This document shows, in pieces, positions 8,038 through 14,124 of a stretch of DNA of 35,652 bases; the first letter of the stretch is position 1, and each line of letters starts with the position of its first letter. Location: NCBI GenBank assembly GCA_049510055.1, contig JBEKZI010000011.1, positions 1-35,652 on the forward strand, given 5' to 3'. Both the position numbers and the translations under genes were made by a program. The stretch is from JALHTV01 sp049510055. Its GTDB lineage: Bacteria; Planctomycetota; Phycisphaerae; SM23-33. Below the pieces are notes generated by a model, which was not told the DNA's origin, did no database searches, and worked only from the letters and a program-made list of their open reading frames with translations.

Positions 8038-9399
8038 TCAGGGCCCCCACCGCACGGCCAGGCCCCAATCCTTCCGAGGTGATTGCACAGGCCCGCCATC
8101 ATCGACCTTGTCCTCGCCCACGCTATAGACCATGAAGCCCTTCCCCTGGACCTTGTAGATCAAGTCCTTGCCCGTGAACGGATCGGCCGGCAGATCGTGG
8201 CCGACCAAGTCGCGCAACTCTTGCAGCGAGACCGGCAACTGCCCCTTGGCCAGGCGATACCGCTCCGCCATCACCGCCACCTGGGCCGAACGAACATTGC
8301 CGGCAGTTCGACCAAAGAGCCCGAAGGCCTTATCGTAACTGAAAAACTCTAACTCCTTGAGACCACTGGAAGCATTTTTCTGCACGACATCGAAGGCCTC
8401 CGGCCAGCTTTTGCGGGATGCTTCCAGGCATTGATTACTTGCTCGCAACCACCCGGCTATCATCCAGCGGTACGCCGGCCTCGCCATCAGATCGACAATT
8501 CGCGGCCCCCATTGCGACTTATCATGCCTCGGATGCCCCTGTTCTTCCCCCGACGTCTGACGCCGCATTTCCAGGGTGCACACCTGTTCGCCGATCCAAA
8601 CCCGATCCATCGCCACGGTGGGATCGGCCCCGGCCAGGACCGACTCAATTGCTTCCAACTCTCGATCCGACAGGGAACCCGCCTCCAGGACCTCCGGTAG
8701 GGCTCTTACAAACAAATCCTCGCCAGCGCTTTTGACCAGGGAGGCAACCAGTGCCGGGTGACGGTCGAGTACCCGCAGCAGACGGAATGAGGAAACCAGA
8801 GAGTTTACCGCCTCGCTGACGTGACCGTGGCGGGCCAGCCAAATCGTCCTGATTTGCATGAGCTTGGCCAAAGCCCTCCAGGCAGCCAAATCCGGCAGCA
8901 TGACGCCCATGGCACTTTGAGAAAGGTCAAAATCACACGCACACTGCGGCCGGGACGAACCAAGGTCTATCTGCTCCAACACCGCGGCATTGGCGGCCAG
9001 CGCCTCTTTGATTTCGGCATCCGATGGAGCAGGCGACGTCGCCGGCTGGGTGGTGGTTGTAGGTTGGAGCCGGTCCAGCATGTCCGCAACTTTGTCACTC
9101 CATACGGACGGCTGATAAAGCGTGAAGGCCGCTTTGTAGAAAGGCGCCGCGTCGTTGGCTTCGGCGACCGACGGGAAGGTCTTCTGCCACTCGGCGAACG
9201 TCATCGGCCGCCCGGCCGCCCGTATCTTGGCGATCTCGGCCTGGAGCTCCTGGCCCGAGATGAAGTACCTGATGCCACAAACGCTGGTGGCCACCACCAG
9301 CAGCGCCACGATGCCGTAGAGCAGCCACTTGAGAATCTGCCATCCCAGGGGCTGGGAAGCCTTCGGGAAATCGCCGAGTTCCGTGGGTTGAGGATTCAT
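8038..9399 (-). CDS. Hypothetical membrane-anchored protein, tandem paralogue B
   Basis: A 453-residue paralogue of the next gene downstream, with the same plan: an N-terminal membrane segment (ILKWLLYGIVALLVVATSVC, about residues 22-41), a helical body, the TTTTQPATSPAPSDAEI spacer, and the C-terminal ADPFTGKDLIYKVQGKGF and YSVGEDKVDDGG motifs. It differs by an insert of about 40 residues (around residues 280-325, containing RRQTSGEEQGHPRHDKSQW and MARPAYRWMIAGW). AAGGGG sits a few bases before the ATG. A role in the envelope is possible because of the single membrane anchor and the BamD/LptE neighbours, but nothing in the sequence identifies a function. Confidence 0.8.
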   Translation of the reverse strand: MNPQPTELGDFPKASQPLGWQILKWLLYGIVALLVVATSVCGIRYFISGQELQAEIAKIRAAGRPMTFAEWQKTFPSVAEANDAAPFYKAAFTLYQPSVWSDKVADMLDRLQPTTTTQPATSPAPSDAEIKEALAANAAVLEQIDLGSSRPQCACDFDLSQSAMGVMLPDLAAWRALAKLMQIRTIWLARHGHVSEAVNSLVSSFRLLRVLDRHPALVASLVKSAGEDLFVRALPEVLEAGSLSDRELEAIESVLAGADPTVAMDRVWIGEQVCTLEMRRQTSGEEQGHPRHDKSQWGPRIVDLMARPAYRWMIAGWLRASNQCLEASRKSWPEAFDVVQKNASSGLKELEFFSYDKAFGLFGRTAGNVRSAQVAVMAERYRLAKGQLPVSLQELRDLVGHDLPADPFTGKDLIYKVQGKGFMVYSVGEDKVDDGGPVQSPRKDWGLAVRWGP

Positions 9400-9591
9400 A
9401 GGCGCCCCTTATCCTTGAGTATGACGCGTCAGGATACCGGGGATGGGCCAGGGGAACAAGCCGCGGGGATGGTGACGAAAAAGATGCGCGGCGGAGTAGG
9501 AACTCCGCCGCGCCTTGAAATCGAGTCATGAATCATTCTCAGCCAGCCACCGATACCAACCGCTGAGGCGCGAGGCCGGCCTGCGCCGGGC

Positions 9592-10329
9592 TCAGGCGCG
9601 GAAGGCCGCCAGCGCCCGGCCGCGACGTGTGGCTTTCTTGCGCTTGCGACGCCGGCCGGGTTCGGGCACGTCGGGCAGCGGGATGCGGACCGGATGCGCC
9701 TGGACAATCTCCAGCGCCTGGGCCGCGTTGGCCGCGAACAGGTCCGCCTTGATCTCCGTCGCCAGCCCCTCGGCCCGATTGAACACCCCGCCGCTGACCA
9801 GAATCTGCATGTCCGGGCAGATGCCGACCTCGCGGATCAGGGCCACCAGGTGCCGGATCGCCGGCACATTGACCGGGCCGGCGCCGGAAATGCACAGAAT
9901 GTCCGGCTTGGCCTTGCCGAGGAATTCCACAATCTCGTCGTTGGGGATCTTGGGGCCGAGGAACCAGACGGTCCAGCCTTCGGATTCGAACAGGTCCGCC
10001 GTGATCTGGGCGCCTAATTCCTCGATCTCCCCCTCGCCGCAGACCAGCACCATCCGCTGGCCGCTCTTGGGCTTCCGCGCCAGCGACCCGCCGAGCTGGT
10101 CGGCGATCATCCGGTCGATCCGCGTGCCCATCTGCTCCACGATGCGGGAAATGTGGTCCCCGCGATACAGCTTGTCCAACTGCTCCATCGCCGGCCAGAC
10201 GACCATCTTCAGCAGTTTGGAAGCCGTCACGCCCCGGTCGTGTGCGGCGAAGATCAGCTCCCGGGCCTGGCAACGCTTGCCGGCAAACAGGTGCTCCATG
10301 TACTGCCTGAATAACTCAGCCATTGTCAT
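9592..10329 (-). CDS. B12-binding-fold protein lacking the cobalamin His ligand
   Basis: A 245-residue protein with the two-part layout of methionine-synthase/CarH-type cobalamin modules: a four-helix cap (about residues 5-85, with VVWPAMEQLDKLYRGDHISR) and a Rossmann-like domain (about 92-212) with VLVCGEGEIEELGAQITADL, PDILCISGAGPVNVPAIRHL and ILVSGGVFNRAEG. In B12-binding members the first loop reads (D/E)xHxxG and the His ligates cobalt. Here the segment is E101-I-E103-E-L-G106, so Glu103 takes the His position. No DNA-binding HTH is present. The C-terminal 20 residues are strongly basic (GRRRKRKKATRRGRAL). It may be a signalling module that binds another ligand, or a cobalamin module with altered ligation. 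The start could also be the second Met, two codons in. Confidence 0.75.
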   Translation of the reverse strand: MTMAELFRQYMEHLFAGKRCQARELIFAAHDRGVTASKLLKMVVWPAMEQLDKLYRGDHISRIVEQMGTRIDRMIADQLGGSLARKPKSGQRMVLVCGEGEIEELGAQITADLFESEGWTVWFLGPKIPNDEIVEFLGKAKPDILCISGAGPVNVPAIRHLVALIREVGICPDMQILVSGGVFNRAEGLATEIKADLFAANAAQALEIVQAHPVRIPLPDVPEPGRRRKRKKATRRGRALAAFRA

Positions 10330-10350
10330 GGTGCTTGCCCTTGTCGCTGG

Positions 10351-10384
10351 CCGGCTAGCATTCTTCCTTGGCTTGACTAGCCGG
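10351..10384. promoter_or_regulatory. 8-bp perfect inverted repeat upstream of the B12-fold gene
   Basis: CCGGCTAG (10351-10358) and CTAGCCGG (10377-10384) flank an 18-base spacer and are followed on the plus strand by TTTTGT. It lies 22-55 bases upstream of the minus-strand ATG at 10329. It could be an operator, a leader hairpin of that gene, or a weak plus-strand terminator. Its role is not determined. Confidence 0.4.
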
Positions 10385-10788
10385 TTTTGTGCCTGCTCCC
10401 AACGGCATCCTTTGCCCTGGGCGTCTGTGTACGGTTGTGAATTTCAGAAGAACTTGTGATAAACTGGATAAAATAGGTAATAAGGGCAGAATCGGTGAAG
10501 GTAGTTTGAATACTTTAGAGAAAATGGGTAAAATTAGATTGCTTAGAGAAGAAAATTTATAATATCTTTATGATAAAAGAGTTATGTGATATTTTTGTCT
10601 TAAGACAGCCACATACTCACGCGAAGTTTTACTGAGATTTTTTGGAGGAACCTGCCTGAGGAGTATTCACTTCCGCGGCCTGATTCGTCAGCCAGGACAG
10701 CGGAGCCGCGATCTAACGCGCCGCCGGCCTTACCCCTTCTCTCCTTGCCGCGTAGCCGACGCGGACGAGCCGGCTTGGCCCCGCCACC
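10385..10788. other. Intergenic stretch with an AT-rich tract (about 10437-10640)
   Basis: No gene with convincing support. Bases from about 10437 to 10640 are conspicuously AT-rich against a GC-rich background. They contain several promoter-like pairs, the best being TTGAAT at 10506-10511 and TAAAAT at 10529-10534 (17-base spacer, plus strand). A 57-codon GTG frame (10389-10562) crosses part of it but has no Shine-Dalgarno. From about 10645 to 10788 the sequence returns to high GC and nothing is recognised. Confidence 0.5.
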
Positions 10789-10817
10789 TTGACCCGCCGC
10801 CAGGCCGGCAGTACAGT
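10789..10817 (+). promoter_or_regulatory. Candidate promoter of the tRNA-Ile2 gene
   Basis: TTGACC (10789-10794) and TACAGT (10812-10817) have ideal 17-base spacing. The tRNA begins about 70 bases past the expected transcription start. Confidence 0.4.
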
Positions 10818-10893
10818 TGCCCCCGAAGGCGGCGAATAAAATGCTGATGAGAAGATCCCTTCGTGCGCCGCTATCGGCGCGCCGCCGCCCGGC

Positions 10894-10966
10894 GGGCCCT
10901 TAGCTCAGCGGTTAGAGCAGTGGACTCATAATCCATTGGTCGTAGGTCCGAATCCTACAGGGCCCA
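10894..10966 (+). tRNA. tRNA-Ile2 (anticodon CAU, lysidine type)
   Basis: 73 bases fold into a complete cloverleaf. The acceptor stem is GGGCCCT/AGGGCCC with discriminator A at 10966. The D arm contains AGCTCAGCGGTTAGAGC, the anticodon loop is CTCATAA (anticodon CAT), and the T arm begins CGTAGG and contains GTCCGAATCC. No CCA is encoded. The GGGCCCTTAGCTCAG start and the GGACTCATAATCC anticodon arm match the AUA-reading isoleucine tRNA (E. coli ileX/ileY type), whose C34 is converted to lysidine by TilS, rather than elongator or initiator tRNA-Met. The 3' part of this gene is the left boundary of the island downstream: its last 43 bases recur at 19309-19351. Confidence 0.92.
10924..10966 (+). 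repeat. attL-like 43-bp direct repeat (tRNA 3' part)
   Basis: The last 43 bases of the tRNA, from the anticodon arm to the discriminator base, are repeated without mismatch at 19309-19351 in the same orientation. Duplication of a tRNA 3' end is the classic footprint of tyrosine-recombinase integration. Confidence 0.88.
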
Positions 10967-11040
10967 GGAGATGTAAGCTTTGAGAAGTTACGCGATTGCA
11001 CGGCTCAGCCTCCTTGCTTCACGGTCATCAAGAACGGTGA

Positions 11041-11067
11041 AGTTGGTCAGTTTTTTGTCAGTCGATC
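11041..11067. repeat. Left-end copies of island-end motifs (GTTGGTCAG, GTCAGTCG)
   Basis: AGTTGGTCAG followed, after TTTTTT, by GTCAGTCG lies about 75 bases inside the left repeat. Related sequences (GAGTTGGTCACT and GAGTTGGTCAGTCG) lie about 120-150 bases inside the right repeat at 19161-19185. Sequences shared by both ends of an integrated element and clustered near att sites are candidate integrase arm-binding sites; this is inference from pattern only. Confidence 0.35.
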
Positions 11068-11131
11068 AAACCAACTCGGCCGCGTTTCCCCAGCGGATGA
11101 GATTCTCGGTAGGGACACCAAAATCCCATGT

Positions 11132-11668
11132 TCAGAAATTATCTGCGACGATTTCGAAGTACGCCTGCGGGTGCTTGCAGACCGGGCACATCTGCATCGC
11201 CTTCTCACCCTCGTAGACAAAGCCGCAGTTGCGGCATCGCCATTTTACCTTGCCGGACTTTGCGAAGACCTGGCCGGACTGGAAGTTGGCCAGCAGTTTC
11301 CTGTAGTGGACCTCATGCTCCTTCTCGATCTTGGCCAGGCCGTCAAAGAGGCGGGCGATGTCCTCGAACCCCTCCTCCCTGGCGGTTTTGGCCATGCCGG
11401 GATACATGCTGGTCCACTCGTGGTTCTCGCTCCCGGCAGCTTCCGTGAGGTTGACTGCCGTATCACCGATACCGCCCAGGAGTTTCAGGTGCAGCTTGGC
11501 GTGCTCCTTCTCCTGCTCCGCGGTCTCCAGGAAGATCTCCGCGATCTGCTCGTACCCCTCTTTCTTGGCCGCCGAGGCGAAGTAGGTGTACTTGTTGCGG
11601 GCCTGGGATTCGCCCGCGAACGCCGCCTGTAGGTTCTGCTCGGTCTTGCTGCCCTTCAGTTCAGCCAT
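11132..11668 (-). CDS. rbr: Rubrerythrin
   Basis: A 178-residue cytoplasmic non-heme di-iron protein that reduces hydrogen peroxide to water in anaerobes, with electrons from rubredoxin or NADH systems. The N-terminal four-helix ferritin-like domain shows the paired E...ExxH iron ligands (AFAGESQARNKY, ETAEQEKEHAKLH, LAKIEKEHEVHYRKLL). The C-terminal rubredoxin-type domain has the two knuckles WRCRNCGFVYEG and CPVCKHPQAYFE. Length is normal for the family. AGGAG lies about seven bases upstream of the ATG. It is the last gene of the minus-strand perR-katA-rbr set, 67 bases after katA. The identification is firm. Confidence 0.95.
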   Translation of the reverse strand: MAELKGSKTEQNLQAAFAGESQARNKYTYFASAAKKEGYEQIAEIFLETAEQEKEHAKLHLKLLGGIGDTAVNLTEAAGSENHEWTSMYPGMAKTAREEGFEDIARLFDGLAKIEKEHEVHYRKLLANFQSGQVFAKSGKVKWRCRNCGFVYEGEKAMQMCPVCKHPQAYFEIVADNF

Positions 11669-11735
11669 GTTTTTCTCCTGCTTTCCTGTCCATGCAAATG
11701 GGGTACCTGGTGCTCTCTATGTCGTGCCAACGGGT

Positions 11736-13244
11736 CTAGCTCGCGGTTTCCTTGACGCGGTCTTCCTGTGACATCGCGGCCAGGCGTTCAACCTGCTTGA
11801 CATCCAGGCCCAGCCCTTGGGCCACCCGCCGGCCATAGTCGGTATCCGCCTTGTAGAACAACGCCGTCTGCCGAAGCTGAATTCGCTTCTGGGCATTGCC
11901 CAGGTGGGCCACGATGTTCCCGACCAGGTGCTCGCGATCTGTGTCGTTCATGACGCGGCGGTAGAGCTCGCCGGGCTGGAAGAAGTCGTCATCGGTGACT
12001 TCCTGCGGATGCCGTGCGGCCTGGCCTTCCAGGTCGATGGACGGCTCGGCAAAGGTCGCGTCCGGCGCGGCTCCGCCCATGGAGTTGGGCCAGTAGTTTG
12101 GCCCGCCGCCGCCGTTATCGTCCAGCCGCATGTAACCGTCCCGTTGGTAGTTGCTGGCCTTGCAGGCTCTTGGCGCGTTGATGGGCAGGAGCTGGTAGTT
12201 GGGGCCTAGGCGGTACACGTGCGCATCATGGTAGGAGATGATCCGCGCCTGGAGCATCTTGTCGGGCGAGGGCCCAATCCCCGGCACGAAGTTGCCCGGG
12301 CTGAAGGCCGACTGCTCCACCTCGGTGAAGTAGTTGGCGGGGTTGCGGTTGAGCGTCATCCGGCCGATCTCGACGAGCGGGTAGTCCTTGTGTGGCCAGA
12401 CCTTCGTGATGTCCAAGATATTCCAGCGGTAGGTCTTGGCTTCCTTGGCCGGCATGATCTGCACGCAGACCCTCCAGGCAGGGAACTCGCCCTTTTCGAT
12501 GGCCCGAAAAAGGTCCGTCGTGGCGTGGTTGGGGGCTTCGCCGGCCAGGCGGGTCGCTTCTTCACGCGTCAGGTTCTGGATGCCCTGAAGCGTCTTGAAG
12601 TGATACTGCACCCAGTACACCTCTCCCTTGGTGTTGTACCACTTGAACGTGTGGCTGCTGTAGCCGTTCATGTGGCGGTAGCTCCGAGGCGTGCCGCGGT
12701 CGGAGAACAGGATCGTCACCTGGTGGATCGACTCCGGCGTCAGGGACAAAAAGTCCCAGAACATGTCCGGGTCGGGGGCGTTGATGGCCGGGTTGCGTTT
12801 CTGCGTGTGGATGAAGTCGGGGAATTTCAGCGGATCGCGGATGAAGAACACCGGCGTGTTGTTGCCGGTCATGTCGTAGTTGCCCTCCTCCGTGTAGAAC
12901 TTCACGGCGAAGCCGCGCGGGTCGCGGGCGGCGTCGGCCGAGCCCTTCTCCCCGCCGACGGTGGAGAAGCGCGCGAAGACCTCGGTTTTCTTGCCGGCCT
13001 GCGAGAGGAACTTGGCACGGGTGTACTTGCTCATGTCGGCCGTGCACTCGAACACACCGTGGGCTCCCGCCCCCTTGGCATGCACCACGCGTTCTGGGAT
13101 ACGCTCACGGTTGAAGTGGGCGAGCTTCTCCATCAGATGCACATCCTGCATCAGGGCCGGCCCGCGCGGGCCGGCGGTCAACGTCTGCTGGTCGTTGTCG
13201 ACCGGCGCCCCGGATGCCGTCGTCAACTTCTTCTCATTCGCCAT
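11736..13244 (-). CDS. katA: Monofunctional heme catalase
   Basis: A 502-residue small-subunit (clade 3-like) catalase that dismutates hydrogen peroxide. The catalytic His is His55 in RVVHAKGAGAHG. The distal Asn is in GNNTPVFFIRDP (residues 127-138), and the proximal heme Tyr is in the segment ISYHDAHVYRLGPNYQ. The start was placed at the ATG of MANEKKLTTASGAPV because the family normally begins just before the LTxxxGxPV motif; a longer frame runs into perR. It overlaps the end of perR by 11 bases, so translational coupling with its probable repressor gene is likely. The C-terminus ends ERLAAMSQEDRVKETAS. The identification is firm. Confidence 0.96.
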   Translation of the reverse strand: MANEKKLTTASGAPVDNDQQTLTAGPRGPALMQDVHLMEKLAHFNRERIPERVVHAKGAGAHGVFECTADMSKYTRAKFLSQAGKKTEVFARFSTVGGEKGSADAARDPRGFAVKFYTEEGNYDMTGNNTPVFFIRDPLKFPDFIHTQKRNPAINAPDPDMFWDFLSLTPESIHQVTILFSDRGTPRSYRHMNGYSSHTFKWYNTKGEVYWVQYHFKTLQGIQNLTREEATRLAGEAPNHATTDLFRAIEKGEFPAWRVCVQIMPAKEAKTYRWNILDITKVWPHKDYPLVEIGRMTLNRNPANYFTEVEQSAFSPGNFVPGIGPSPDKMLQARIISYHDAHVYRLGPNYQLLPINAPRACKASNYQRDGYMRLDDNGGGGPNYWPNSMGGAAPDATFAEPSIDLEGQAARHPQEVTDDDFFQPGELYRRVMNDTDREHLVGNIVAHLGNAQKRIQLRQTALFYKADTDYGRRVAQGLGLDVKQVERLAAMSQEDRVKETAS

Positions 13245-13728
13245 GGGTTGGCTCCTTATCCTTGGGATTCTTCCGTCGAGGTTGTTTCGATGAACAGGCC
13301 AAGCAGATGCCTCGGACCTGGACATGGGTGGACTGAATGCTCCCTATGGTCTGGACGGACTTCGGGATCGGCAGATCGTTCAGTGGTTCGCTGTAGAAGT
13401 CGCTCACCAGGCCGCAGACAGTGCAGACGAAGTGGTGGTGGCGGTCCGTGTTGGCGTCATACCGGCCCCGGTCGAAGAGCACCTCCGCCTTGCGGACCAG
13501 GCCCTGAGCCTCCATGGACGAGAGCGTCCGATACACTGTGTCTCGCGAGATGCCCGTCACGCGCTTGCGGACCCCCTGGTAGACCGTTTCGGCGTCCGGG
13601 TGTTCGTTGCTGCCGGCTACCTCCCGGAAGATCTCCGTGCGCTGGTGAGTGATCTTCATGCCGCTCCGGCGACAGGCCTCCACGAACCGGTTCATCCGTC
13701 GCTCAAGTTCGGCTCTTGGAACAGGCAT
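13234..13728 (-). CDS. perR: PerR-type peroxide-sensing Fur-family repressor
   Basis: A 164-residue Fur-family regulator with an N-terminal winged helix (SRDTVYRTLSSMEAQGLV is the recognition region) and a C-terminal dimerisation/metal domain. Its metal residues line up with B. subtilis PerR at a constant offset of six. The regulatory ligands His37, Asp85, His91, His93 and Asp104 become His43, Asp91, His97, His99 and Asp110. The zinc cysteines become Cys102, Cys105, Cys142 and Cys145. Asp91 (rather than Glu) is the feature that marks peroxide-responsive PerR. The ATG at 13728 was chosen because GAGG lies five bases upstream; a TTG five codons earlier is less likely. As first gene of perR-katA-rbr it presumably autoregulates the operon, probably through AT-rich sequence around 13740-13775. 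Confidence 0.92.
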   Translation of the reverse strand: MPVPRAELERRMNRFVEACRRSGMKITHQRTEIFREVAGSNEHPDAETVYQGVRKRVTGISRDTVYRTLSSMEAQGLVRKAEVLFDRGRYDANTDRHHHFVCTVCGLVSDFYSEPLNDLPIPKSVQTIGSIQSTHVQVRGICLACSSKQPRRKNPKDKEPTHGE

Positions 13729-14124
13729 ATCGTCCTCAGCCAATTAGGAATAAATACGACTTAAGAAGGATAGGCTTGCTCGCCGAACATTTCAAGTCGA
13801 TCCTGCGGGCCCCCCCGGGGTTAGCCCAACCAAGAGCAGCCATGTCTCGCCTGGCCACGCCCAGCCGATACCGCTATTTGCCTGGCTGTCCTGGAGGCCG
13901 TGAACTACTCATGGGCCTGGCCCAGGGGAAATAGCGCCGCCACGAACGCGGATCACCCCTGGGCGATCTGCCGCAAGCCGAGCCAGTCGATCTGCAGCTC
14001 TAACAAAACCTATTCTTCTTCTTCGGGAGGTGATCTGTCGTGCCCTGAAATGTAAATAGTTCACTGGCAGTTACGCCGCCTCGGAAAGCAAAACCGTTTG
14101 CTCCATCTTGGTCGGGGGGCTGCT
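13729..14124. other. Intergenic region between perR and mgtA
   Basis: No convincing gene. The 50 bases next to perR are AT-rich (minus strand TTAAGTCGTATTTATTCC) and probably hold its promoter and operator; no exact PerR box is visible. A small hairpin AGCAAA-ACCG-TTTGCT lies at 14087-14102, just past the mgtA stop. The rest is GC-rich and not recognised. Confidence 0.5.

Noticed and set aside
10389..10562. 57-codon GTG frame in the AT-rich region
   Set aside because: No Shine-Dalgarno, crosses a sharp composition boundary and matches no family I know.
10894..10966. tRNA-Met or initiator tRNA (CAU anticodon)
   Set aside because: The acceptor stem and the CTCATAA anticodon arm match the lysidine-type tRNA-Ile2; the G-rich anticodon stem of an initiator tRNA is missing.
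12219..13652. 477-codon plus-strand frame across katA and perR
   Set aside because: Antisense shadow of two conserved genes.
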